NCBI RefSeq assembly: GCF_040359615.1
Contig: NZ_CP132942.1
Span: forward strand, 806,001-870,000
Direction of reading: 5' to 3'
DNA from: Tunturibacter psychrotolerans
GTDB lineage: Bacteria; Acidobacteriota; Terriglobia; Terriglobales; Acidobacteriaceae
DNA length: 64,000 nt
Shown here: positions 18,972 to 27,973 of the stretch, piece after piece
Position numbering within the stretch: the first letter of the stretch is position 1
Layout of the letters: every line of letters begins with the position of its first letter
Made by a program: the position numbers and the translations under genes
Notes under the pieces: model-generated
The model's database searches: none
The model's input: only the letters and a program-made list of their open reading frames with translations
What the model was told of the DNA's origin: nothing

Positions 18972-19740
18972 TGCGATCGTAGCTACGCGTCCCCATACGC
19001 ACGAGACCGCAGTTGCGGCAGAACATGAACACGTTGCTCTTCCGCAGCACCGTCATCATTTTGAGACAAAAGAACAGCAGCGCGAGGCCGCCACATTTGG
19101 TATGTGGTTGTTCCTCCTCACCGAAATTATGTTCTTTGGCGGGCTCTTTTTTGCGTACCTGTTGTATCGCAACTGGTACCACGATGCGTTCGTCGTCTCT
19201 TCCAATCAGCTGAGTATCCCTTTGGGTGCGGCTAACACGGCGATCCTGATTAGCTCTGGCTTCTTCATGGCGCTAGCGGTTTGGGCGGCAGAGGTTCAGA
19301 AGAAAAGTCTTCTGGTTATTTTTCTTGTTCTCACCACCGTTTTTGGAGTGGCCTTTTTAGGAATAAAAGCCGTTGAGTATCACGAGAAGTGGGAGAAGCA
19401 CCACATTCCTGGTAATCACTTCGACGTCTCGGAGTTCATTAACCCTCCCGTAAATCCCAAGACCGGCAAGTTGACAGAGAAGCCGCTGGCGCCTGACATG
19501 GCTCAGAAGACTCAGGTGTTTTTCTTCCTTTATTTTGCGATGACCGGGATGCATGCCTTCCACATGATTCTCGGTATTGGACTATTGTTCTGGCTTACCT
19601 GGCGGGCTAATCGAGGGGAGTTCTCTGCGGGATATGTTGCGCCGATTGAGAACTTCGGATTGTATTGGCACTTCGTGGATATCGTCTGGCTCTTCCTGTT
19701 CCCCTTGCTTTACCTCATCAACCGACACCCCGGCTACTAG
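18964..19740 (+). CDS. ctaE: Cytochrome c oxidase subunit III
   Basis: Subunit III (258 aa, about five helices), a structural subunit that stabilises proton pumping and O2 entry. Typical motifs are [21 protein letters not shown] near the start and [17 protein letters not shown] at the end. The start codon is TTG at 18964: the frame is closed by a TGA nine bases upstream and no ATG occurs before the first helix. GAGGTGA (18951-18957) lies six bases before the TTG. The nearby ATG at 18971 is out of frame and hits a stop after three codons. The His-rich head ([19 protein letters not shown]) could bind metal. Confidence 0.93.
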   Translation: MDNAIVATRPHTHETAVAAEHEHVALPQHRHHFETKEQQREAATFGMWLFLLTEIMFFGGLFFAYLLYRNWYHDAFVVSSNQLSIPLGAANTAILISSGFFMALAVWAAEVQKKSLLVIFLVLTTVFGVAFLGIKAVEYHEKWEKHHIPGNHFDVSEFINPPVNPKTGKLTEKPLAPDMAQKTQVFFFLYFAMTGMHAFHMILGIGLLFWLTWRANRGEFSAGYVAPIENFGLYWHFVDIVWLFLFPLLYLINRHPGY

Positions 19741-19779
19741 CCGCAACTGCAGTTGCAGTCTGGCTGGAAGGAGAAGACC

Positions 19780-20115
19780 ATGTCCGAGTTTCACGATCCG
19801 TCGAATGTCCTCAATCCGGAGCACGCTGATCATCAGATCATCACTCCGGCCACCTATGGGATGGTCTTTTTGACCCTGCTGATCTTTACCGGGATCACGG
19901 TGGGAGCAGCTTATGTTGACCTCGGGATTTTCAATCCAGTCGTCGCGCTGGCTATTGCAAGCTTCAAGGCAGTCGTCGTTATCCTGTTCTTCATGCACGT
20001 CAAGTATCAGTCCAATCTGATCAAGTTGACGGTCGCGGCTGGATTTTTTACTTTTATCGTTTTGATCACGATGACCATGAGCGACTATATTAGCCGTGCA
20101 TGGGGTCTTTGGTAG
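19780..20115 (+). CDS. ctaF: Cytochrome c oxidase subunit IV
   Basis: Small membrane subunit (111 aa) with three helices at about 25-45, 52-75 and 82-105, matching the bacterial cytochrome c oxidase subunit IV (CtaF/CoxD) family; the segment ASFKAVVVILFFMHVKYQSN is characteristic. The ATG at 19780 has AGGAG eight bases upstream, so the frame's earlier TTG at 19753 is not used. It closes the operon and is followed 21 bp later by a rho-independent terminator. Confidence 0.92.
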   Translation: MSEFHDPSNVLNPEHADHQIITPATYGMVFLTLLIFTGITVGAAYVDLGIFNPVVALAIASFKAVVVILFFMHVKYQSNLIKLTVAAGFFTFIVLITMTMSDYISRAWGLW

Positions 20116-20136
20116 ATCCAGTCTAGTTTCACAGGG

Positions 20137-20160
20137 ATGCGACCTGCGGGTCGCATTTTT
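20137..20160 (+). terminator. Rho-independent terminator of the ACIII/caa3 operon
   Basis: Perfect 8-bp stem ATGCGACC/GGTCGCAT around a TGCG loop, followed directly by a T run. It separates the respiratory operon from the photolyase gene. Confidence 0.85.
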
Positions 20161-20203
20161 GTTGCTGTCAAACCTGCGTTGGAGCGGCTCGTACACTTTT
20201 CAC

Positions 20204-21640
20204 ATGGCGAACTCGCAATCTGCATCCCCGGAAGAGCTCATTGGCTGGTCGAAAGATGCTCGTGTAACAGTCCGGCGGGAGGGAGCGCCGGATCCGGCTG
20301 GCAGGTGCGTTGTGTACTGGATGCAGCGGGCTCAGCGCGGTATTGATAATCATGCGGTCGATCTTGCGGTTAAGATCGCAAACCTGCTTGCCCTCCCGCT
20401 TGTGGTCTATTTTGCAGGCATCTCCGATTTTCCCCATGCTAATCTGCGCCACTACGCTTTTCTAAACGAGGGTCTTCCGGACATTGAGGCTGACCTTGCA
20501 GCTCGGAACATCACTTTCATCATGCGACGGGCGCCACGTGAATCGCATGAACAACTGCTGGCCGATGTTTGCGCCGCCTTCTTGATTGGTGATGAAAATC
20601 CTACACGTGTGCCAGAGCAATGGCGCAAGCGGTTGGCTTCGCGGATAAGGATTCCGTTCTGGACCGTAGATACCGATGTTGTAGTTCCTTCGAAGCTGAT
20701 GGAAAAGGCCCAGTACGGTGCTTACACGATTCGACCTCGACTGTATCGCCTGCTGCCGGAATATCTTGTTCCCTACGAGAATCTGCACGCTGACCACTCG
20801 TGGGAGCAGCCGAAAGGATTCTATGTCGACTCTGTTCATCAGGACATAACTCGCGACTGGAAGGATCTCGACCGCAGCGTGCTGCCAGTTGAGGCCTGGA
20901 AGGGAGGGACCAGTGCTGCGCTTCAACGGCTAAAGTTTTTTTCGGGGAAACTTCTGGAGGACTACGATGCACAACGAAATCATCCCGAGATCGATGGAAC
21001 CTCCTGTATGTCGCCTTATCTCCATTACGGACATATCGGCCCGATCACGATTGCGCTTGCTGTTGACGCGGCGACGAAGAAGCAACCCACGTTGAAGTCC
21101 GCACGTGACAGCTACTTCAACGAGCTGATTGCGTGGAGAGAACTCGCTGTTAATTTCGTCCGATACACGCCGAACTATGACTCGCCTGATTGTGCGGAGG
21201 ACTGGGCGAAGAAGACTATCGCCGACCACGCACGTGATGAGCGGGAACATTTGTACACGTTACGCCAGCTGGAAAGCGCGAACACCTATGACGATCTATG
21301 GAACGCCGCTCAGATTCAGATGGTGCGATTCGGATGGATGCACAACTATTTAAGGATGTACTGGGCGAAGAAGATTCTGGAGTGGACCCCCGACGTCGCT
21401 ACGGCGATGAAGTATTCAATCCATCTCAACGATAAATATTTTTTGGACGGTCGCGACCCAAATGGTTATGCAGGTATTGCATGGGCAATCCTAGGAAAGT
21501 TCGATCGTGCCTGGGGCGAACGGCCCGTCTTCGGCAAGATTCGCTACATGTCGGGAGCGTCCACTGGTAAAAAGTTCGATTCGAGAGAATACATCCGGCA
21601 GATGGGAGTTCTTCCCCAGCAAGGTTCGCTGGCGCTTTAG
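20204..21640 (+). CDS. phr: Class II CPD photolyase
   Basis: FAD-dependent deoxyribodipyrimidine photolyase (478 aa) that splits cyclobutane pyrimidine dimers with blue light. The N-terminal photolyase-related domain starts with CVVYWMQRAQRG, the class II signature around the antenna domain. The C-terminal FAD domain has ELIAWRELAVNFV, ILEWTPDVATAMKYS and LNDKYFLDGRDPNGYAG, all class II hallmarks. The frame extends upstream to 20096 across the terminator, so ATG 20204 (MANSQ) is taken as the start. No clear Shine-Dalgarno sequence precedes it. Confidence 0.93.
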   Translation: MANSQSASPEELIGWSKDARVTVRREGAPDPAGRCVVYWMQRAQRGIDNHAVDLAVKIANLLALPLVVYFAGISDFPHANLRHYAFLNEGLPDIEADLAARNITFIMRRAPRESHEQLLADVCAAFLIGDENPTRVPEQWRKRLASRIRIPFWTVDTDVVVPSKLMEKAQYGAYTIRPRLYRLLPEYLVPYENLHADHSWEQPKGFYVDSVHQDITRDWKDLDRSVLPVEAWKGGTSAALQRLKFFSGKLLEDYDAQRNHPEIDGTSCMSPYLHYGHIGPITIALAVDAATKKQPTLKSARDSYFNELIAWRELAVNFVRYTPNYDSPDCAEDWAKKTIADHARDEREHLYTLRQLESANTYDDLWNAAQIQMVRFGWMHNYLRMYWAKKILEWTPDVATAMKYSIHLNDKYFLDGRDPNGYAGIAWAILGKFDRAWGERPVFGKIRYMSGASTGKKFDSREYIRQMGVLPQQGSLAL

Positions 21641-21834
21641 GTGTTTCGCTAAGCCTTGCGTATGGGAGTGGAGCTGCACACTCAGTTGCGTCTGCTCCGC
21701 GAGGGTCTTCTCTTTATGGCGACTGAATAACCTACAACCATGGTGAGATTGTGGCACGGTTGCAGGAGATGTTAGATTCGAGAAACAGTCGACGATCGGC
21801 TGATTGCTGCCGACATCGGTCGATGGGGTAAGCT

Positions 21835-21864
21835 TTGAAGAGTGGCCGTAGAGCCTCGTACAAT
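21835..21864 (+). promoter_or_regulatory. Candidate promoter of the giant secreted protein gene
   Basis: TTGAAG (21835-21840), an 18-bp spacer and TACAAT (21859-21864) resemble a sigma70 promoter in the 363-bp gap 21641-22003. Transcription would start near 21871, inside the hairpin described next. I see nothing else in the gap. Confidence 0.4.
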
Positions 21865-21866
21865 TT

Positions 21867-21904
21867 GGAACGGCAACATGATGAGAGATTTCTCATCCCG
21901 TTCC
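21867..21904 (+). other. Two-stem hairpin in the leader of the giant secreted protein
   Basis: Outer 7-bp arms GGAACGG (21867-21873) and CCGTTCC (21898-21904) enclose an inner perfect 7-bp hairpin, GATGAGA (21880-21886) and TCTCATC (21891-21897), with a GATT loop and a one-sided 6-nt bulge. There is no T run, so it is not a standard terminator. It lies about 100 nt before the ATG. It could be a DNA operator or a 5' mRNA structure. Confidence 0.4.
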
Positions 21905-22003
21905 GGCACTGTCTGTCGTATCTTCTCCCGCTCCAGCGTTGACTCCTCCAACGTCAGCTTGCAGCATCAGTGTTAGCTGTCTTTCCTTTGCTGATCGCAA
22001 GCT

Positions 22004-25000
22004 ATGGGCCTGGTCGTATTCTCACAACACGAGCGTCTCGCAGATATGCTCCGCCACGGCGTGCGGGGCGCGTTTCTTGCTCTGTTGTTTTCCCTCGAGC
22101 TTGCGGCACCCGTTCTTTCCTCTGGTCAATTGGTCTCGGCTCCGGCAACTTCACAGCAAGAAGGCACCGTGCCTTCAGCCAATTCCGTCTCGCCGCACAC
22201 GATTCGTTCCCGGCGTTTCCTGAGTGGGCGAACTTTGGCGGGAGCAGTACCGGCTGCACGCGCCATGGATACCGCTCGTCAGGAGCACGCGGCGATGCTG
22301 GTGCAGCAGGCAGCTTCGCCTCAACTGTCGAGCTTGAGTGCGCCGTGGCAAGCAGTGGGGCCAAATCAGGTTGCTAGCATCGCCTATGGCAACGTGACCG
22401 GTCGAGTCACGGCGATTGCGATCGATCCGGCGGATACGAGCGGCAATACAGTCTATTTGGGAACAACGGGCGGGGGCGTTTGGAAGTCGACCAATGCGGC
22501 AGGTACATCGGCCAGTGTCACCTTCGTCCCTCTGACTGACACACTGCCTGTCTTCAGCGCGAATGCGGGAACCGCGGCCATACCATCGCTCAGCATAGGT
22601 GCGATCAGCGTTCGGTCCGGGGTGATCCTGGCCGGGACGGGAGATCCTAACGATGCTTCCGATTCTTTTTACGGCAGCGGTCTGTTGCGATCTGCCGACA
22701 ACGGGGTGACGTGGACGCTTATCCAGAATTCGCAGGATGGTTTGTCAGGAAAGCACCTTTTCAATGGGCTTGGCTTTGCAGGATTTGCATGGAGTACGGT
22801 GACGCCGGGCACTGTCGTCGCCGCCGTGTCGCAGGCGGCGGAAGGGGTTCTGGTCAACGCGCCGGACGCCGAGAATAGCGTGATGGGGCTTTACTACTCC
22901 ACTGATGCGGGTGTGACTTGGCAGATGTCTACCCTTATGGACGGCACCCAAACGGTGCAAACCCCCAAGCCCACTGGCGGAGATCTTGGGGGCAGAGCGG
23001 CAACGGCCGTAGTTTGGAATCCTGTTCGTCAACGCTTCTACGCGGCGGTCCGTTGTCACGGCTACTACGAGTCAGCGGATGGTGTGACCTGGACACGCCT
23101 GACAAATCAGCCGGGACTGGGCCTCACTACGACGGCATGCCCGCCGGATCCAGGTTCAATCGGCAGCACAACCTGCCCCATTTTTAGGGGGGCACTGGCG
23201 GTGCAACCAGAGACAGGCGATACGTTTGCGCTAACGGTTGATCAAAACAATCGCGATCAAGGACTGTGGCAGGATGTATGTGGCCTGTCTGGCGCCAACT
23301 GCAGCAGCAGTACGGTCATCTTCGGCCAAAAGCTGCCATCGTCCGCGCTGGAGATCGGCAATGGCAGTACGGTCGTACCGCAGGCAGACTACAACCTTGC
23401 GCTCGCCGCTGAGCCGTCGGGACCAAACGGCTCGACCCAAGACACGATTTTGTATATCGGGATAACGGATCTCTATCGCTGTTCTCTTGCTGCGGGGTGC
23501 GTGCAGCGGAACACCACCAACGCGATCAACGGATGTGCGGCTCCTGCGCAGGTCGCGCCAGCTCAGCATGCGATTGCCGCGTTGGCGACAGCGTCGCAAC
23601 CGCTTGTGTACCTAGGCAACGATGGTGGCGTTTGGCGATCAACTGACGGCGTTGACGAACAAGGAACTCCGTGCTCTACCGATGACGCAACTCATTTTCA
23701 AAACCTAAACGGCGGGCTCGGCTCGCTGGCAGAGGTCATCAGCTTTGCGCAGCATCCTACCGACGCGGGTACGGTGCTTGTCGGCCTGGGCGCGAATGGC
23801 ACTGCAGGTACGTCTTCTGCAACTGTCAACGCCAGCTCGTGGCCGCAGCTTTCCACCGGTGAAGGCGGCACAGTCGGGATCGACCAGACAAGTCCATCGC
23901 TCTGGTATGTCTCCATTGGCGCTGGTGTGAATATTCGACAGTGCTCCAGTGGTGCTGGTTGTACTGCCGCGAACTTCACAGGGACGCCGACGATTGGCCC
24001 TGCGCAGGTAAATAATGATGACTCCGTGATCGATGCTCCCTGGTTGCTCGACCCCGTGTTTCCTTCGAACATCCTTGTTGGAACCTGCCGCGTGTGGCGT
24101 GGCCCGGCGGGTGATGGGTCAACCTGGTCTTCGTCGAATGCGATCAGCAATCTTCTGTCGGGCCCGCAAGGGGCATCGTGCGCCGCTACTAACCCGGTGC
24201 TGAGATCCCTGGCTGCCGGGGGAGTTCTCACCAATGTCTCGGGGGGGCAGGATGCGGGCTCGCCAGTGCTTTACGCAGGAATGGCAGGGATAATGGATGG
24301 CGGCGGAGTCGTCGGCGGTCACGTTTACTCCATCGCCACCGGGGGGACTGCGAATAACACAACGACCTGGACGGATCTTGCCACTTCTACTGTTACAAAT
24401 GGTCAAGGGGTTGGGTTTAACTCCGCGGGCTTTGATCTCTCCTCGCTTGCGGCAGATCCTCACGATGCTACCGGGGAGACCGTTTACGCGACAGTAATGG
24501 GTTTCGGTGCAAATGGGATTAGTCTGCCGCATCTGTATCGTTCTACCGACGGCGGAGCGCATTGGAGCAACATCAGCAGCAACCTGCCGGATGCGCCGGC
24601 CAACAGCGTCATCGTTGATCCTAACGATGCCAATACGCTCTATGTGGCGATGGACACGGGAGTGTACGTTACGACAGAGGTCACGACCTGTGCGACTGCG
24701 AATTGCTGGAGCGTCTACGGCATCAACTTGCCAAATGCTCCTGTTGTCGAACTTGCGGCTGCGCCCGCCATGGCTACCGGGGATGGTCGCACTGGTGAAC
24801 TGCGCGCTGCAACTTATGGTCGTGGAATATGGCAGATTCCCTTGATTACGGCGGCTATTGCGGCACAACCTTCGATTAGCCTCAATCCTGCGGCGCTTAC
24901 TTACAGTGCGCAGTCGATCGGCACTGCGAGCCCTATACAAACTATTACGGTTACAAATACGGGTCTTGCCCCGCTAGTAATCAGTCTGGTGGCAGTCACA

Positions 25001-26635
25001 GGCGATTTCAATGAAACTGATAACTGTGCGGCTGCAACGATTGCAATCAACCAGACCTGCACGGTTCAGGTGAGATCTCTGCCTGCTGCGACCGGTAGTC
25101 GCAGCGGTATCCTTACTGTCTATGGCAACGTTGCGGGTGGACAGGCGACGGCGACACTTTCGGGTACCGGGTCTGCTGCGGCGGCTATCGTTCTTGATCC
25201 AGTTGTGCTGACGTTTCCTTCTACAGCTCTCAACGCGACTAGCGCGGTTCAAAACATCACAATCTCCAATATAAGCAATAGCGCTGTGGGGTTGCGGTCG
25301 CCGACCATATCCGGCGGAGACTTCAGAATTACGGTCAACACCTGCGGCTCGAGTCTCGGACCTGGGGTCGGATGCACAGTTGGTATTGCTTTTACGCCTA
25401 CCGCCTCTGGAACCCGCAGCGGAACCTTCAGCATGGCCGATGACGCAGGCACGCAAACTGCCTCTCTGACTGGCGTGGGGACATCTCCGGCAACAGATGC
25501 GCTTTCTCCATTGACGCTGACGTTTGGAACGCAACAGGTTGATACTGCAAGCCAAGCGCAGCAGATCACTCTGTCCAATACCGGCGATCTGCCGCTGACA
25601 CTGATCGCGGCGCAGATCACAAGCGGAGATTTTACTGTGGTCAATTCCTGTGGAAATTCGCTGAACCCGCACTCTACGTGTTCGATGAATGTGGCGTTTG
25701 CGCCTAAGGATGTCGGTCCGCTGAGTGGCGTGCTGTCGGTGTCGGACCAATATCGAACTCAGACCGTCGCGTTGAACGGTATCGGTATTGCACCGCCCGG
25801 TGTGTCACTTGCCCCGTTCTCGACGGTCGTATTTCCTCCAACTGGCGTTGGCCTTCAGTCTGCATCGCGAACCGTTACCCTGACTAATAACGTCGGCGTT
25901 CCGCTCTCAATACAAGGCATCTCGATTAAGGGCGACTTCGTGATCCTTCCGAATAGTAGTACCTGCGGTGCAACTGTCGCGACTTACACCGCGTGCGTAT
26001 TGCAGGTAGCGTTTGCGCCCAGTGTTGGAGGGCCTCGTTCGGGATCTCTGACGGTGACAGATAGCGCCGGCAATTCGCCACAAACACTTTCACTTACTGG
26101 CCCAGGTGTCGACTTCACACTGGCTACGAATGGAATTACCAGCGTTACTATTTCAAGTGGTCAGAACGCAGTATTTCCACTCCTGCTTAGTTCGAACTCG
26201 AACGTCTCCGGTACGGTCACGTTCGCTTGCACGGGAATGCCAGTTAACTCAACCTGCAATATAACGCCATCGAGTATCCCACTCGGAAATATCACCACTG
26301 TCTCCCTGACCGTGTTGACGGGGGTCGGGGCAACCTCGTCGTCCAGTCGCCCTTTGACGAAGCAGACCAGCGTCTTTTGGTTCGCGACTCTGTCTCCGTT
26401 GGGTTTGCTGGTGCTGCGTCGAGCACGCCGCTCCGGTGTGGCGAGTCTTGCTTTGTTATGTTTGCTGCTGGCAGCTAGCGGTTGTGGGGCGGGACGCGAG
26501 ATTCCTCTGTCGAGTGGATCGAATCCCGGCACGCCGTCAGGACCCGTGACAACGGCTGGGACTTATACAGTGGTCGCAGCGGCTACGAGTGCTGGCTTGA
26601 CGCGAAGCGTCAATCTCACGTTGATCGTTCAATAA
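22004..26635 (+). CDS. Giant secreted protein: BNR/sialidase-like propeller plus choice-of-anchor D repeats
   Basis: A 1543-aa surface or secreted protein. An N-terminal signal (helix about 20-40; ATG 22046 would give a tidier signal than ATG 22004) is followed by a long beta-propeller region (about 120-940) with Asp-box motifs such as RSADNGVTW, YSTDAGVTW and YRSTDGGAHW. Four choice-of-anchor D (ASH-like) domains of about 100 residues follow (about 955-1365), most with a conserved Cys pair, then a DFTLATNG Ig-like domain. Near the C-terminus are a hydrophobic stretch and Arg cluster (FATLSPLGLLVLRRARR), a second hydrophobic stretch ending LLLAASGCG, and a short Ig-type tail. Function is unknown; glycan binding or hydrolysis is possible, but no catalytic sialidase residues are evident. 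Confidence 0.85.
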   Translation: MGLVVFSQHERLADMLRHGVRGAFLALLFSLELAAPVLSSGQLVSAPATSQQEGTVPSANSVSPHTIRSRRFLSGRTLAGAVPAARAMDTARQEHAAMLVQQAASPQLSSLSAPWQAVGPNQVASIAYGNVTGRVTAIAIDPADTSGNTVYLGTTGGGVWKSTNAAGTSASVTFVPLTDTLPVFSANAGTAAIPSLSIGAISVRSGVILAGTGDPNDASDSFYGSGLLRSADNGVTWTLIQNSQDGLSGKHLFNGLGFAGFAWSTVTPGTVVAAVSQAAEGVLVNAPDAENSVMGLYYSTDAGVTWQMSTLMDGTQTVQTPKPTGGDLGGRAATAVVWNPVRQRFYAAVRCHGYYESADGVTWTRLTNQPGLGLTTTACPPDPGSIGSTTCPIFRGALAVQPETGDTFALTVDQNNRDQGLWQDVCGLSGANCSSSTVIFGQKLPSSALEIGNGSTVVPQADYNLALAAEPSGPNGSTQDTILYIGITDLYRCSLAAGCVQRNTTNAINGCAAPAQVAPAQHAIAALATASQPLVYLGNDGGVWRSTDGVDEQGTPCSTDDATHFQNLNGGLGSLAEVISFAQHPTDAGTVLVGLGANGTAGTSSATVNASSWPQLSTGEGGTVGIDQTSPSLWYVSIGAGVNIRQCSSGAGCTAANFTGTPTIGPAQVNNDDSVIDAPWLLDPVFPSNILVGTCRVWRGPAGDGSTWSSSNAISNLLSGPQGASCAATNPVLRSLAAGGVLTNVSGGQDAGSPVLYAGMAGIMDGGGVVGGHVYSIATGGTANNTTTWTDLATSTVTNGQGVGFNSAGFDLSSLAADPHDATGETVYATVMGFGANGISLPHLYRSTDGGAHWSNISSNLPDAPANSVIVDPNDANTLYVAMDTGVYVTTEVTTCATANCWSVYGINLPNAPVVELAAAPAMATGDGRTGELRAATYGRGIWQIPLITAAIAAQPSISLNPAALTYSAQSIGTASPIQTITVTNTGLAPLVISLVAVTGDFNETDNCAAATIAINQTCTVQVRSLPAATGSRSGILTVYGNVAGGQATATLSGTGSAAAAIVLDPVVLTFPSTALNATSAVQNITISNISNSAVGLRSPTISGGDFRITVNTCGSSLGPGVGCTVGIAFTPTASGTRSGTFSMADDAGTQTASLTGVGTSPATDALSPLTLTFGTQQVDTASQAQQITLSNTGDLPLTLIAAQITSGDFTVVNSCGNSLNPHSTCSMNVAFAPKDVGPLSGVLSVSDQYRTQTVALNGIGIAPPGVSLAPFSTVVFPPTGVGLQSASRTVTLTNNVGVPLSIQGISIKGDFVILPNSSTCGATVATYTACVLQVAFAPSVGGPRSGSLTVTDSAGNSPQTLSLTGPGVDFTLATNGITSVTISSGQNAVFPLLLSSNSNVSGTVTFACTGMPVNSTCNITPSSIPLGNITTVSLTVLTGVGATSSSSRPLTKQTSVFWFATLSPLGLLVLRRARRSGVASLALLCLLLAASGCGAGREIPLSSGSNPGTPSGPVTTAGTYTVVAAATSAGLTRSVNLTLIVQ

Positions 26636-26663
26636 ATACCAGGGCATCGACAGGGCGAATCCT

Positions 26664-27857
26664 TCATGCTGACAGTCCCGCACTTACTCCGGAAGCCCAC
26701 GCCCATTGGAAATTGTATCCACCCAACCATCCGGTTACGTCGACGACCTCGCCAATAAAATAAAGACCTGCAACCTTACGGCTTTGCATCGTCTTTGCAT
26801 CGAGTTCTGCCGTGTCCACGCCCCCCACAGTGACCTCAGCTTTGGCGTAGCCTTCGGTTCCTGCTGGCGTAACCTGCCATGCATGGAGCTGTTGTTCCAT
26901 CATGGTCAGAGATGCATTCGTCCAGTCATCGGGTGGATGGTTAGAGATCCATCGTTCAGCCATACGCGCCGGCAATACCGCGCGGATGGCGTTAATCGCT
27001 GCTGCGGCGTCTCTCCGTGCGTTTCGCAAGAGGAGGGGGGCCATCACTTGTGCATCTGGCGCGAGATCAAGTGATACCGTTTCGCCGGGGTGCCAGTAGG
27101 AAGATGCCTGGAGGATCGCAGGACCGCTCAGCCCGCGATGAGTGACCAACATCTTCTCGCGAAAGCTCCCGCGTTGTCGCCGCGCTCCTGCTGCCGCTAC
27201 GACCTCGGCCGAAACGCCAGCAAGGTCGCACCATTGCTCGCGATCTTTTGCGTTCAAGGCAAGGGAGACCAGGCCTGGCCGACATTCAACGATGCGCAGG
27301 CCGAATTGTTCGGCCAAAGTATAGCCGAGCCCGGTTGCGCCCATCTTTGGGATGGATAGGCCACCGGTGGCGACGGCTACGGACTCGGACTGGAATACTG
27401 TGTCGGGTGTGTGGACCTGGAACTGCTCGCTGCGGGTGACGGAGATGATATTGGCGCCAACGACTGTGCGGACATTGGCCTCTGCGCACTCTCGTTCCAA
27501 CATCGCGGTTATGTCGTGGGCGGAACGATCGCAGAAGAGTTGTCCGAGGGTCTTCTCGTGATAGCGGATGCCGTGTTTGTCGACCAGTGCGATTATGTCG
27601 GAAGGAGTGAATCGGGCCAGCGCAGATTTTGCGAAGTGGGGATTTTCTGAGAGAAAATTTTCTGCGCGGCAGTTGATGTTTGTGAAGTTGCAGCGGCCGC
27701 CGCCTGAAATCAGGATCTTTTTTCCGACGCGCTCGGCGTGATCGACCAGGACCACCCGGCGTCCGCGCTTTCCGGCTTCAATGGCGCACATCATTCCGGC
27801 TGCACCAGCCCCGAGTACCACGACATCAACCTTCTGCACGTGCGATTTGTTCGTCAT
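26664..27857 (-). CDS. BaiN/YhiN (HI0933)-family FAD-dependent oxidoreductase
   Basis: Flavoprotein of 397 aa. The Rossmann FAD-binding site VVVLGAGAAGMMCAIEAG lies at residues 10-28, and the family motif KKILISGGGRCNFTN at about 46-60. The C-terminal GGV...ETMQSRKVAGLYF...GEVVDVTGWLGGYNFQWAW closes the FAD domain as in HI0933-like proteins. These are annotated as aminoacetone oxidase or BaiN-type reductases, but physiological substrates are mostly unknown. The frame stays open upstream to 28343 with Arg/Pro-rich sequence antisense-like to rlmI, so the ATG at 27857 directly before the Rossmann motif is chosen. It lies 116 bp downstream of the RlmI-type gene on the same strand. Confidence 0.9.
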   Translation of the reverse strand: MTNKSHVQKVDVVVLGAGAAGMMCAIEAGKRGRRVVLVDHAERVGKKILISGGGRCNFTNINCRAENFLSENPHFAKSALARFTPSDIIALVDKHGIRYHEKTLGQLFCDRSAHDITAMLERECAEANVRTVVGANIISVTRSEQFQVHTPDTVFQSESVAVATGGLSIPKMGATGLGYTLAEQFGLRIVECRPGLVSLALNAKDREQWCDLAGVSAEVVAAAGARRQRGSFREKMLVTHRGLSGPAILQASSYWHPGETVSLDLAPDAQVMAPLLLRNARRDAAAAINAIRAVLPARMAERWISNHPPDDWTNASLTMMEQQLHAWQVTPAGTEGYAKAEVTVGGVDTAELDAKTMQSRKVAGLYFIGEVVDVTGWLGGYNFQWAWASGVSAGLSA

Positions 27858-27973
27858 TCTTCTTGGCGCTTCTTTGCGCGGAGCTTCTTTGATCGCGTGA
27901 TCCTGGATTGATCTGTGTTTGTGATTCGCTTTACGAACTGCAATTTGGATCGGGTTTCGTTGCGGTTTTTTTC

